Shown here: piece by piece, positions 25,353-34,448 of the stretch
Layout of the letters: each line of letters begins with the position of its first letter
Position numbering within the stretch: the first letter of the stretch is position 1
Source: CAWAWP01 sp963841205
GTDB lineage: Bacteria > Chloroflexota > Ktedonobacteria > Ktedonobacterales > JADMIN01
DNA: 64,000 bases
Direction of reading: 5' to 3'
Assembly (NCBI GenBank): GCA_963841205.1
Contig: CAWJCH010000030.1
Location: forward strand, 1-64,000
Position numbers and translations under genes: made by a program
Notes under the pieces: model-generated
Databases searched by the model: none
The model's input: only the letters and a program-made list of their open reading frames with translations
Told to the model about the DNA's origin: nothing

Positions 25353-25973
25353 TCAGTCGTCGGGGAGGACGTCGAGCAGGGTGCGCAAGATGCGCCCGGT
25401 GGCACCCCAGATGTTGTAGGCACCATATTGGAAGAAGTGGACGAGGTGTTCCTGGTCGCCGCGACGCCAGAGCTCGGTGTGCATGATGGCGGGTTCATCC
25501 AGCGCGGCGAGGGGCGCGTCGAAGACCTCGGCGACCTCGGCGGGGTTGGGCGTGAACTGCGGACGACCCTCGCCGAGCCAGCCGACGTATGGCAGGATCA
25601 GGTAGTCGCTGCCGCCGGCCTGCACGGCTGGCAGTGGGCCTAGCACGCTGACGCCGGCGCGCGCGAGGCCCAACTCTTCTTCGGCCTCGCGCAGGGCGGT
25701 CTGCTCGGTGGAGAGGTCGTCGGGGTCGCGTCCGCCGCCGGGGAACGCGATTTCGCCGCGGTGCCGCGAGAGGTCGGGTGAGCGCACGGTGAAGAGCAGG
25801 TGCGGGCGACCGCCGAGGCCGAAAAGGGGGGCGAGCACACCCGCTTCGCGCGTCAACGCACGGTCAATTGCGGTGGTGAGGGGCGCTAGTGGCGTCAGCC
25901 GTTCGCGCAGATAGTCGCTCAGGAGCGTCGCGTCTTCGAGCATCGCACGCCGTCGGGATCGGGCCACGCCCAT
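25353..25973 (-). CDS. NUDIX hydrolase, CoA-pyrophosphatase-like
   Basis: 206 residues from ATG 25973 with GAAGGTG upstream. The Nudix box is GGGRDPDDLSTEQTALREAEEELGL (G-x5-E-x7-REUXEEXGU; Thr-Glu at the first acidic position), preceded by SPDLSRHRGEIAFPGG, the motif typical of the CoA/acetyl-CoA pyrophosphatase branch (NudL-like). Those enzymes cut CoA to 3',5'-ADP and phosphopantetheine. Length and layout agree. Substrate is inferred, not shown. Confidence 0.85.
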   Translation of the reverse strand: MGVARSRRRAMLEDATLLSDYLRERLTPLAPLTTAIDRALTREAGVLAPLFGLGGRPHLLFTVRSPDLSRHRGEIAFPGGGRDPDDLSTEQTALREAEEELGLARAGVSVLGPLPAVQAGGSDYLILPYVGWLGEGRPQFTPNPAEVAEVFDAPLAALDEPAIMHTELWRRGDQEHLVHFFQYGAYNIWGATGRILRTLLDVLPDD

Positions 25974-26835
25974 GCAACCCCACACCTTCTCTGAATCGCG
26001 CTACTCTGACAATGTTGTCATAAAACTGGAAAATGACCGTGGAGCCGCTGATTTCGCTTGCGCTGGGCACAGCCCTTTGGTATACTACCCGTTGAAGTGG
26101 GGGCTTGCAACGCGGCTCGTGTGGGACACGAGCGTTGGAATCGATTCGCAGCAGCCGAGAGCGGAGAGGCCGCCCTGCGGCGCTTTCGTGTTCCAGCGCG
26201 ATCGACATGGTCGCACCCGGATTCCATGCCGGGTGAGGATTGAAACGTTCCGGGGCATCGTACTGACAGTATTCGCTTGGCTACGGGCGTCGTACGTCTG
26301 CACGTGTTCCTCATGCTGAGATGAGGCATGCGTGAATTGTGGGCGCGTCGCATCGCTTCTCCTCACGTCCGTGTGACCTTCCCCCAGCTTCAAATGGTGC
26401 GCGCACGCGCGTTCGCTCCTCTTCGCGCGCTCGGCGGCGTCCTAGTACGATTTCCGTCTCGGCCGGCGAATGTTCCGACGGCTGCGCGGCGCCGCTCGCT
26501 ATGAATGGTGCTCGCTTTGGGGAGTTGTTGACGCCGGAGCAACCAGTCACGCGTGTTGCTCGTCTGCATCAGAGATGAGGTCTGCCTCGGCCGTGCGCGC
26601 CGGCCTTGGTTCCTTGTACTCTGGTGTGTTCGAGAGCGCGCCGACCGCTCTACGCCAACACGCGATCAGCGCGCGGCATCCAATCTGCGCACTCCGGTGC
26701 GGCGGCTGGCCTCAATCTTGGGGCAGGGGAGATCGGGCCGCACAACCCGCTCCCACACATTTTTCAGACGAAAGGGGATGCGGCGCATTCTCCACCTGCG
26801 CGAGTTCGCGCGGGCCTTGGCGCCGTACGTAGAAA
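25974..26835. other. long leader/intergenic region upstream of the S1 gene
   Basis: 862 bases without a supported gene. It contains a good promoter at 26058-26086 and a small hairpin CCTCAT-GCTGAG-ATGAGG near 26310-26327. If the promoter serves the S1 gene, the leader would be about 740 bases, unusually long, and may carry regulation or an unrecognised RNA. Confidence 0.5.
26058..26086 (+). promoter_or_regulatory. sigma-70-type promoter candidate
   Basis: TTGCGC (26058-26063), 17-base spacer, TATACT (26081-26086). It is the best housekeeping-type promoter seen in the window and points toward the S1 gene. Confidence 0.5.
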
Positions 26836-28674
26836 ATGAGTGTAGACAACGATGACATCACTGCGCAACAGGATCAAAGCTTGAACGGGTTCGGCAGCAA
26901 GGGCGCCGGCGAGGTCGCCGACGTGATGCACCCGGCCCATCTGGACGACGGCGAATCGACCGACATGAGCGAGATGGCCCGGCTGCTCGAAGAGCAGGAC
27001 GTCCAGTTTCGGAGCATCAAGCGCGGCGATGTCGTTGAGGGCCAGATCGTCCGCATCGATCCGGAAGAGATTCTGGTGGACATTGGCCTGAAGAGCGAGG
27101 GCGTGCTCACCACGAAAGAGCTGCCGCCCAGCGGGTACGGCTCTCTCTCCGAGCTACACGTGGGCGACGATGTGCTCGTCTACATCATGCAGCCCGAGAC
27201 GCCGGAAGGTCACGCGGTCGTCTCGATCAAGCGGGCGCGGCTCGAGCGGCAGTGGCGAATCGCCCAGGAACAGTTCGACCGCGGCGATCTGCTCGAGGCC
27301 GAGGTGATCGACTTCAACAAGGGCGGCCTGATCGTCAACCTCGAAGGCATCCGTGGCTTCGTGCCGATCAGCCAGATCCTGAACCTGAAGCGCGAAGACA
27401 CCGCCGACAGCGCCGAGACGCAGTCTAAGCTGCAGAGCATGGTCGGTCGCCGGTTGCAACTCAAGATCATCGAGATCAACCGCAACCGCAACCGTCTGAT
27501 TCTCTCCGAGCGGCTGGCCGTGCAGGAGTGGCGCGCGAAGCGGCGCGAGGAGCTGCTCAACGAGCTGCAGGTCGGTGAGGTGCGCAAGGGCGTCGTCTCG
27601 AACCTCTCGAACTTCGGCGCGTTCGTCGATCTCGGCGGCGCCGATGGCCTCGTCCACATCAGCCAACTGGCCTGGAGCCGCGTCAACCACCCGAGCGAGG
27701 TGCTGCGCGTCGGCCAGGAGGTTGAGGTGCAGGTGCTCTCGGTGGACAAGGAGAAGAAGAAGATCGCCCTGTCCATCAAGCGCGCCGAGGTGGATCCGTG
27801 GACGACGGTGGAGACACGCTACGTCATCGGCGAGCTCGTCAAGGGTACTGTCACGAAGATCGCGCCGTTCGGCGCCTTCGCCCGCATCGAGGACGGCGTC
27901 GAGGGGTTGATCCACCTGTCGGAGCTGCCCGCCGGCGTGCAGGACCCGAAGCAGATCCTGCGCGAGGGGCAAGAGGTGACGGTGCGCATCCTGCGCATCG
28001 ACGCCGAGCGCCGCCGCCTGGGCCTCTCGATCCGCCAGGTCGACGAGCCGGTAAGCGATGAGTCCACCGAGGAGCCGCAGGAGACGTTGCCACAGGAGCG
28101 GGTGAGTAGCGAGGCCCCCGCGGAAGGCCGCGCCGAGGTCGTCGCTCCCGCCGCCCAGGCCGCGCCGGCTCCGCAGCAGCAGCCCGCGCCGCGAGCGAGG
28201 CGCGAGGAGGAGGCCCCGACCGCGATGGGCGCCGCCTTCGCCGCCGCGCTCCGGCAGCAACAGGATGACACTGCGGTCACCGAGGCCGAGACGCCAGCGG
28301 CAACGTCCGCTGCGCCTGCCACCTCCGAGGCGCCTGCCGCCCCCGAGGCGCCCGTCGCTGCAGCACCGGCTGCTGAGGCGCCTGTTGCTGCGGCACCGGC
28401 TGCTGAGGCGCCCGTTGCTGCGGCGATCCGGCTGCCGAGACTCGCCGAGGCCGAGCATCGGCTCGGAGGCGCCGATGCCGAGCTCGGTGCGGACGACTCC
28501 CCGACGCTGGCGGCCATCGAGCCCAGGCGGCCGCGAGCACGGTGCGAGGCCGAGCCGCTGGGTCGAGCGACGGACGCCCCGAGGCTCGCCTCGAGCCGTC
28601 GACGCGCGGACGCCGGGAGCCGGATCGCCGTAGGCTGCATGAGGCCATCCGGCGACCGAGGCCGAGGCGACTGA
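26836..28674 (+). CDS. rpsA: 30S ribosomal protein S1 (four S1 domains), altered C-terminal tail
   Basis: 612 residues as read. Four S1 RNA-binding domains at about residues 60-130, 150-225, 245-315 and 330-402, each with a G-x-V/I...GAFV/GGLIV...G-x-V/EGLVHISQL pattern, e.g. NLSNFGAFVDLGGADGLVHI. S1 helps mRNAs dock on the ribosome. The tail after 405 is Ala/Pro/Glu-rich with EAPVAAAPAA repeats; from about 28430 composition turns Arg-rich, and an Ala/Glu/Asp-rich continuation (ATEAEATEADADGSAEAA) appears in another frame near 28660, so the tail is probably frameshifted. No clear Shine-Dalgarno precedes the ATG. Confidence 0.9.
   Translation: MSVDNDDITAQQDQSLNGFGSKGAGEVADVMHPAHLDDGESTDMSEMARLLEEQDVQFRSIKRGDVVEGQIVRIDPEEILVDIGLKSEGVLTTKELPPSGYGSLSELHVGDDVLVYIMQPETPEGHAVVSIKRARLERQWRIAQEQFDRGDLLEAEVIDFNKGGLIVNLEGIRGFVPISQILNLKREDTADSAETQSKLQSMVGRRLQLKIIEINRNRNRLILSERLAVQEWRAKRREELLNELQVGEVRKGVVSNLSNFGAFVDLGGADGLVHISQLAWSRVNHPSEVLRVGQEVEVQVLSVDKEKKKIALSIKRAEVDPWTTVETRYVIGELVKGTVTKIAPFGAFARIEDGVEGLIHLSELPAGVQDPKQILREGQEVTVRILRIDAERRRLGLSIRQVDEPVSDESTEEPQETLPQERVSSEAPAEGRAEVVAPAAQAAPAPQQQPAPRARREEEAPTAMGAAFAAALRQQQDDTAVTEAETPAATSAAPATSEAPAAPEAPVAAAPAAEAPVAAAPAAEAPVAAAIRLPRLAEAEHRLGGADAELGADDSPTLAAIEPRRPRARCEAEPLGRATDAPRLASSRRRADAGSRIAVGCMRPSGDRGRGD
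28344..28435. repeat. 30-bp tandem repeat in the S1 tail
   Basis: Three copies of a 30-base unit encoding EAPVAAAPAA. The reading frame changes character right after the last copy, consistent with slippage in or next to the repeat. Confidence 0.75.
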
Positions 28675-28690
28675 GGCCGACGCGGACGGA

Positions 28691-29866
28691 TCAGCCGAGG
28701 CTGCTCGAGCCTTCGACGACGGACGCCGAGTAGCCCGGACTGCGCTCGTTACCCGCACGGACGCCGTCACACAGTATGCGTGGCGCGCGACTCACTCGTG
28801 CGCGATTCGCCAGGCCGCTAGGCATATGCATGGCGGCGGTGTCTTTCGTGACGCGGGGATCACCCCTGCGAATACGCGCCTGGAGGGTGCGTCGCTCGTC
28901 GTCCGAGCAGAAGGCGGTTGTGACGGCGTTCGCCTGGGCCTGGCGCACCTGCGCGGCGCTGAGGCCGGCGGCGGTGGCGGCGCGCTCGAGCTCGTAGCCC
29001 AGCGTGATGCCGCTGATGGCGGGGTCGTCGGTGTTGATGGATGCTAATAGGCCGCGTTCGAGGTACGCGCGGAGTGGATGGGCGGCGTAGCTTGGCACGG
29101 TGCTGGTCTGGACGTTGCTGGTCAGGCTCATCTCGATGCCGATGCGCCGTGCGGCCAGCTCGTCGAGCAGTGCGGGATCGTCCGCCGCGCGCACGCCGTG
29201 GCCGATGCGCTCCGCGCCGAGCTGGCGCAGCGCCGTCCAGACGCTGGCCGCGCCGCCCGCCTCGCCAGCGTGGATGGTGATGTGCCAGCCGGCGTCGCGC
29301 CCGCGGCGGAAGTGGGGGACGAAGAGCTCGCCGGGCATGCCGACCTCATCGCCGGCTAGATCGAGCGCGACGAGGCGGGAGCGGTGCGCGAGGAGGGCGT
29401 CGAGCTCGCGCCAGGCGGCGTCGGGTCCGTAGGTACGGCTCAGGATACCGATCAGGTTGACGGATACGCCGAAGTCACGCGCCGCGCGGGCCGCGCCGTC
29501 GCAAACGGCCTCGGTCACGCCGGCGGCGTCGAGGCTATGGGCCTCGCCCATGAAGGCGGGGCTGAAGCGCGCTTCGAGGTAGAGGACGCCTTCGTTGCGG
29601 GCATCCTCCACGGCCTCGTAGGCGATGCGGGCGCAGGCGTCGTAGTCGCCGAGGACGGAGACGGCGCGGCTCATCTTGGCGAGGAAAGCGACGAGGCTCG
29701 GCTCCGGATCGGTGACCTGGATCAGCGGGAGCAGCTCGGCGAGGTCGCGCGGCAGGTCCACGTTGAACTTGGTGGCGAGGTCGAGGACGGTTTGTGGCCG
29801 TATGCAGCCGTCGAGGTGGCGGTGGATCTCGACGCGAGCGATCGGTGTGGCGGCGTTGTCACGCAC
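28691..29866 (-). CDS. add: adenosine deaminase
   Basis: 391 residues from GTG 29866 with GGGGGAG upstream. Zinc-site His15 and His17 (IHRHLDG), catalytic THAGE-like TIHAGEAGG, ERIGHGVR, SLTSNVQT and NTDDPAISG are all present and in order. It hydrolyses adenosine/deoxyadenosine to inosine in purine salvage. The family usually ends near residue 340; the last ~45 residues here are unlike it and run toward the S1 gene, converging with 16 bases between the stops. The same disturbance that altered the S1 tail may have removed the original stop. Confidence 0.92.
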   Translation of the reverse strand: MRDNAATPIARVEIHRHLDGCIRPQTVLDLATKFNVDLPRDLAELLPLIQVTDPEPSLVAFLAKMSRAVSVLGDYDACARIAYEAVEDARNEGVLYLEARFSPAFMGEAHSLDAAGVTEAVCDGAARAARDFGVSVNLIGILSRTYGPDAAWRELDALLAHRSRLVALDLAGDEVGMPGELFVPHFRRGRDAGWHITIHAGEAGGAASVWTALRQLGAERIGHGVRAADDPALLDELAARRIGIEMSLTSNVQTSTVPSYAAHPLRAYLERGLLASINTDDPAISGITLGYELERAATAAGLSAAQVRQAQANAVTTAFCSDDERRTLQARIRRGDPRVTKDTAAMHMPSGLANRARVSRAPRILCDGVRAGNERSPGYSASVVEGSSSLG

Positions 29867-29987
29867 GGAAGCTCCCCCTCTCTAGTGGGCGCAGATGTTC
29901 CGCGTACTATACGGCTCAGCGGTAAGGCGCGTCCAGAGGGGGAATTTGGGGTGGGCGCACGGCGTCTCGGCGCAGGAGCGGATGTGC

Positions 29988-30036
29988 GCGGCGTGCGGAT
30001 GCGGCGTGCGGATGCGGCGTGCGGATGCGGCGTGCG
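29988..30036. repeat. 13-bp tandem repeat, about 3.5 copies
   Basis: The unit GCGGCGTGCGGAT recurs in a row upstream of the MBL-fold gene, about 80-125 bases before its start. No function evident. Confidence 0.75.
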
Positions 30037-30113
30037 TCACAACATAACGACCGGCGCGAGTGTTATACTGCGCCCACTCATGACCACACATGCCGACCCG
30101 ACGGAGATCGACC

Positions 30114-31169
30114 ATGCTGCACCTCTTTCGCCGCTCACCCAAAGACTCCAGCGCCTCGGTGGTCTCGACCTCTCGCCGGCCCGACGCTCCGCAACTGCGG
30201 TTTTCGTCGGGGGTTGGCCGCATGGGCAGCACGGCGCCTGAGCTGCGCGCGCGCTTCTGGGGCGTCCGCGGGAGCCACCCTGCGGCGCAGGCGAGCGGAT
30301 CGCGCGTGGGCGGCAACACCGCCTGCCTGGAGGTGCGCTACGGCAATCAGGTGGTGATGGTGGACGCGGGCTCGGGGTGCATCGCGTTCGGCGAAGCGCT
30401 GGCGCGCGAGTGGCGGTCGCTGCCGCCGGGCGCGCGCCCGACGCTGACGGTGCTGCTGACGCACGCGCACCACGATCACCTCTGCGGGCTGCCGTTCTTC
30501 GCGCCGCTGTATCTGCCGGAGGCCGAGATTCGCCTCTTCGGGCCGGACCTCGCGGGCATCGGCTTCGGTGAGATCGTCTCGGGCTACATGCGCTCGCCCT
30601 ATTTCCCGGTCGACTTTCGCGACTTGCCATCGCGGCGCAGCCTGCACGCGGTCGGCGATGGATCGCGCCTCGTCTGGCAGTCGGACGACGCACCGAGGGT
30701 CAGCGCGTTGCACGAGGCGCCGGTGATGGATGCGCTGACGGTGGACGTGCTCCATTCCACGCTGCACCCGCGCGACGGTACGCTGCTCTATCGGTTCAGT
30801 GCGAACGGGCGGAGCCTCGTCTTCGCGACGGACGTGGAGGTTGGCGCGCACGACGGCGTTGACGAGCAGCGCTTTATCCGCTTCGCCCGCGGTGCCGATG
30901 TGCTGGTGCACGACGCGCAGTACAGCGAGGAGGACTACGCCGGGGCGACGCCGCATCGTGGCTACGGGCACAGCACGGCGCAGATGGCGGCGGGGATCGC
31001 GCGCGACGCCGAGGTGGGCCGGCTGCTGCTTTTCCACCACGATCCGGCCTATGCCGACGCCGAGGTGTTGGCGCAGCAGGACGCGGCACGAGCCGTGTTC
31101 CCGCGCACGCTCGCGGCCCGGGAAGGTCTAGAAATCTTGATGGACGGTGGCGAGTTTCCGGGCCTATAA
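30114..31169 (+). CDS. MBL-fold metallohydrolase, cyclic phosphodiesterase-like
   Basis: 351 residues from ATG 30114 (MLHLFRRSPKD) with GGAG 7 bases upstream. After a ~45-residue leader comes RARFWGVRGSHPAAQ...VGGNTACLEVR and the metal site LLTHAHHDHLCGLPFF, the combination seen in PhnP/phosphoribosyl 1,2-cyclic phosphodiesterase-like and RNase Z-like hydrolases; later HDAQYSEEDY and LLFHHDPAY supply metal ligands. A two-metal phosphodiesterase is likely; the substrate is unknown. An aspartate in VFATDVE bridges the metals in this group. Confidence 0.85.
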   Translation: MLHLFRRSPKDSSASVVSTSRRPDAPQLRFSSGVGRMGSTAPELRARFWGVRGSHPAAQASGSRVGGNTACLEVRYGNQVVMVDAGSGCIAFGEALAREWRSLPPGARPTLTVLLTHAHHDHLCGLPFFAPLYLPEAEIRLFGPDLAGIGFGEIVSGYMRSPYFPVDFRDLPSRRSLHAVGDGSRLVWQSDDAPRVSALHEAPVMDALTVDVLHSTLHPRDGTLLYRFSANGRSLVFATDVEVGAHDGVDEQRFIRFARGADVLVHDAQYSEEDYAGATPHRGYGHSTAQMAAGIARDAEVGRLLLFHHDPAYADAEVLAQQDAARAVFPRTLAAREGLEILMDGGEFPGL

Positions 31170-31234
31170 TGGCTCCATACCCGCGCGCGATCAGCTCGCG
31201 CGGGTGGACCTGCATCGTCGATCGGAGGTGACTC

Positions 31235-31303
31235 GTGGGAGACAAGAGCCCGAAGAACAAGGAGAAACGTAAGCCCAAGAAAGCCAAGGCGGACAAGAGC
31301 TAG
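31235..31303 (+). CDS. 22-residue lysine-rich small protein
   Basis: GTG 31235 is preceded by CGGAGGTGACTC, a near-perfect ribosome site at ideal spacing. The frame reads VGDKSPKNKEKRKPKKAKAD then KS and TAG. Ten of 22 residues are lysine or arginine-like basic. Very short basic proteins beginning (M/V)GDKSPKNKEK are encoded in other bacteria; function unknown, possibly nucleic-acid contact. It lies 65 bases after the MBL-fold gene and may be co-transcribed. Confidence 0.7.
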   Translation: MGDKSPKNKEKRKPKKAKADKS

Positions 31304-31863
31304 TGGCGACTACGCCTCAGCGCGCTTGTCCTCGTGGCTCCTCAGCGTCCCTTCGCATCGCGGCACGACAGCGGCCGCCGGCCCGACTGGGTCTCGCGAA
31401 TGGGACGCTGTTTTGCGCGTTGGGGTGCGACGCTGGCGGCACTGCTGGAACGCCCACTGTTCGGCAATGACGAACGATAGTGGTCCCTATGGTTTCCTTG
31501 TGATCCTGCGCATGCGCTGTCGGATTCACCGCATTCCTCCCGGTTCTTGCGCATTCGCGCGTTGGGCATGTCACTGTGGCGATCGAGCGGTTGGGCCGAT
31601 GCTCCTCCAGATGCGTGTCTGGCCATTGCCAGTAGACAGTTTCGAGCCCCTCGCCGCAGACCGCCGACTCTGCGCGATTCCGGTACCATGCCGAATTCGC
31701 GCGATGATTTGATGAGTTCACGCGGTTTATGAAACGTTCGTGCGCGAGGGACGTTGTTGCTTAGTGTTCGTTTCGTGCTGAGCTTCGTATCCTGCATCTC
31801 GCGGCGGCGTATGGTGATCAGTCGCGCGGACGGGCACGTATCGTGACGACTCATCTATATGGT
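31304..31863. other. non-coding stretch before IS element 3
   Basis: About 560 bases with no supported gene on either strand. GC content is lower than in flanking genes. Nothing structured is obvious until the large hairpin at 31864. Confidence 0.55.
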
Positions 31864-31905
31864 GGCGCTCCCTCCCCGTGCCTGAAGGCACGGGGAGGGA
31901 GCGCC
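31864..31905. repeat. 19-bp perfect-stem hairpin at the left end of IS element 3
   Basis: GGCGCTCCCTCCCCGTGCC (31864-31882), loop TGAA, and its exact inverse (31887-31905). It stands 60 bases upstream of the element 3 tnpB. It could be the left-end recognition hairpin of the IS, or a terminator; no T-run follows immediately (CGACCTTCCTTTC). Confidence 0.65.
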
Positions 31906-31964
31906 GACCTTCCTTTCGTCCTAGGTTTCTTGACTACTCACACAATACACGCTAGCGTGTGAGC

Positions 31965-33151
31965 ATGGAGCAGAAACGCGCCTACCGCTATCGGTGCTAC
32001 CCGACGCCCGACCAAGCCGCCGTGCTGGCGCGGACCTTCGGCTGCGCGCGTTTCGTCTATAATTGGGCGTTGCGCCTGCGGACGGCTGCCTACTATCAGC
32101 GTCGGGAGCGCCTGAGCTACGCGGAGACCTCGGCGGCGCTCACCGCGCTCAAGCGCGAGCCGGCAACCGCCTGGCTCAATGACGTGTCCAGCGTCCCGTC
32201 GCAGCAGGCGTTGCGCCACCTGGACCGCGCCTTCCGCAATTTCTTCGAGGGCCGGGCCAAGTACCCCACGTTCAGGAAGAAGCGCGGGCGGCAGGCGGCG
32301 GAATACACCACCTCGGCCTTCCGCTGGGACGCGGAACAACGCGCCCTGACGCTGGCGAAGATGGAGGCACCGCTCGACATCCGGTGGTCGCGCGCCTTCA
32401 CGGGCGCCCCCACCACCGTCACCGTCACCAGGGACTCGGCGGGGCGCTACTTCGTCTCGTTCCTGGTGGAGGAGGGAGCGCAGCTGCCGCCCGACGTGCC
32501 CGCACGTGCCGCGATCGGGCTGGACGTGGGCGTGTCCGCGCTGGTGACGCTCTCGACCGGCGAGAAGATCAGCAACCCGAAGCGTCGTGCGCGCGGCCAG
32601 CGCCGCCTGGCGCACGCGCAGCGCGATCTCGCGCGCAAGCAGAAGGGGTCGAAGAATCGGGAGAAGGCACGTCGGAAGGTCGCCCGGATCCACGCCATGA
32701 TCGCCGATCAGCGCCTTGATGGCCTCCACAAGCTGACCACGCGCCTCATCCGTGAAAACCAAACGGTGTGCGTGGAGACGCTGGCCATCAGGCATCTGGT
32801 CCGTAACCACCGGCTGGCGCACGCCATCTCGGATGCAAGCTGGGGGGAGTTGGTGCGCCAACTGGAGTACAAAGCAGCGTGGTATGGGCGTACCCTCGTC
32901 AAGATCGACAAGTGGTATCCTAGCACGCAAGCGCTGCTCCGACCTGCGGCCACGTCCTCGACTCCTTGCCGCTGGCGGTGCGGCACTGGACGTGCCCCGC
33001 CTGCGGCGCGCGCCACGACCGGGACGTCAACGCCGCCAAGAACGTGCTTGCCGCCGGGCGGGCGGTGAACGCCTGTGGAGAGGCGATAAGACCGGGACGG
33101 GCCACGCCCGCCACGGCACGCCCCGACGAAGCAGGAATCCCCCGGCTTTAG
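31965..33151 (+). pseudogene. tnpB: TnpB of IS element 3, inactivated by two 1-bp insertions
   Basis: ATG 31965 starts MEQKRAYRYRCYPTPDQ, clearly related to element 2 throughout, with RuvC Asp in AIGLDVGVSAL and Glu in VCVETLAI. After KIDKWYPS (about 32926) the frame leaves the family. Removing one base there and another about 25 bases later (before TGCGGCCAC) restores CSDCGHVLDSLPLAVRHW and CPACGARHDRDVNAAKNVL to the stop at 33151. The two insertions together shift the frame by two, matching the observed final frame. As read, the protein lacks the zinc ribbon and last catalytic Asp. Confidence 0.88.
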
Positions 33152-33168
33152 CCGCGGGGAGTCGTCAA
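33040..33168 (+). ncRNA. omega-RNA end of IS element 3, still intact
   Basis: GGAATCCCCCGGCTTTAGCC, GCGGGGAGTC and GTCAA (ending 33168) match the right end of the intact element almost base for base, overlapping the tnpB stop. A guide would begin at 33169 (TTGGTTTCTC). Although its own TnpB is dead, the RNA end is preserved and could be served by the intact TnpB. 5' limit approximate. Confidence 0.5.
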
Positions 33169-33298
33169 TTGGTTTCTCTCCGCCGCTTGCGTCGTGAGCG
33201 TAGACCAATGGATGAAGGTGGCATTATCCGGGCATCGTTGGGCGCGTGTGCTGGTTGCGACCCTGTGCGCGGTCTGCACGGCTGAAGAGGAGTGAAGC

Positions 33299-34171
33299 AT
33301 GACCGTTTCCGCGCTCGCTTCGGCATCCGGTGTGGTGGTCTTGCCGCTCCTGATCGCGCTCGGCGTGGTCGCCGTGCTGGTGATTGCCGCCTTTCTGCGC
33401 ATCCTGTTTGGCGTGCGCCGTCTGCGACACGCTTCACGCGCCGGACGAGCGGCGTCGGCGGCGGCTTCAGCCGAAGGCACGCCTTTGACGACGTTTAATC
33501 GCGCGGGGCAGCCTGGCGATCCCCTCAATGTGCAGATCGCTGCGACGGGCGGTCAGATCGGGGCAGCGTTCGCCGCCGCGGGGTGGTATCGCGCGGACGA
33601 GATCGATTTCATCACGTCGGCGCGCATCAGCGTGGACGCTGTGCTGGGGCGAGCGTACTCGACCGCGCCGGTGAGCAATCTCTATCTCTTCGGTCGCAAG
33701 GAGGATCTGGCGTTCGAGCGACCGGGGAGCAACGTTCGCCGTCGCGATCACATTCGCTTCTGGAATACGGGTCGCGCCGGGAACGATGGCCGCCCCATCT
33801 GGATCGGGAGCGGGACGCGTGATGTGCGCGTGGAGCTATCGAATACCAATCACCTGCCCACACATGGCATCTCGCCGGACATCGATGCGGAGCGTGACCT
33901 GGTCGTCTCTGAGCTGGCGCGGACGGGCTATGTGATCGATGAGGGGACGCGTCCGGGCTTCGGCAAGGAGACGGAAGGCAAGAACGGCGGTGGCGACCCC
34001 TACAGGACCGATGGGCAGGTCGCGACGTTGACGCTCGCGAACATCTGGACGCTGCCGTTCTCTATGCAGGTGCGTAGTCCGCTCGGCGCGCGCATTCGCA
34101 GCGGATTGGAACGGCTGGTGCGCGGGCGACTGCCGCAGGCCGGACGCGATCGGGCCAGGCACGCGCGCTAA
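33299..34171 (+). CDS. membrane-anchored LssY C-terminal domain protein
   Basis: 290 residues, ATG with GAAGAGGAG upstream. One N-terminal membrane helix (about 12-40), then the LssY-C pattern: GDPLNVQIAATGGQIGAAFAAAGWYRADEI, STAPVSNLYLFGRKEDLAFERPG, RRRDHIRFWN, GTRDV and PDIDAERDLVVSEL. LssY was found in a type-I secretion-linked locus of Legionella; the domain is common on phosphatases and alone, with no proven activity. The gene begins about 130 bases after IS element 3. Confidence 0.82.
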   Translation: MTVSALASASGVVVLPLLIALGVVAVLVIAAFLRILFGVRRLRHASRAGRAASAAASAEGTPLTTFNRAGQPGDPLNVQIAATGGQIGAAFAAAGWYRADEIDFITSARISVDAVLGRAYSTAPVSNLYLFGRKEDLAFERPGSNVRRRDHIRFWNTGRAGNDGRPIWIGSGTRDVRVELSNTNHLPTHGISPDIDAERDLVVSELARTGYVIDEGTRPGFGKETEGKNGGGDPYRTDGQVATLTLANIWTLPFSMQVRSPLGARIRSGLERLVRGRLPQAGRDRARHAR

Positions 34172-34448
34172 GCTGCGGACGCGTGCCTCTGACTCGACGT
34201 GGGGCGCAGAGTGGTAGGGTGGAGAATCGCTGATGTGCGCGCCTCGGGATGTCGAACGTGGCGCACTAAGGAAATGTAGAAGCGGCTCGATCCTGTTTCG
34301 CGTGGGATCGTCTCGTTCGGAGCAGGCGATCGGAACTGAACCGATGGCCTCGCGCGACCGCCGGCCTCTGCAGGCAACGGACTCTACTTCCGGTGCAACA
34401 CCGCGCACGTATCACTCGCCGCTTCAGGCTAACCCGCTCGCTCATTCG

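Noticed and set aside
27154..28770. 538-codon open frame on the minus strand
   Set aside because: Antisense to the four S1 domains; composition is a mirror of the real gene.
31864..31905. Intrinsic terminator
   Set aside because: The stem is very strong but no T-run follows, and the spacing to tnpB fits an IS end better; not excluded.
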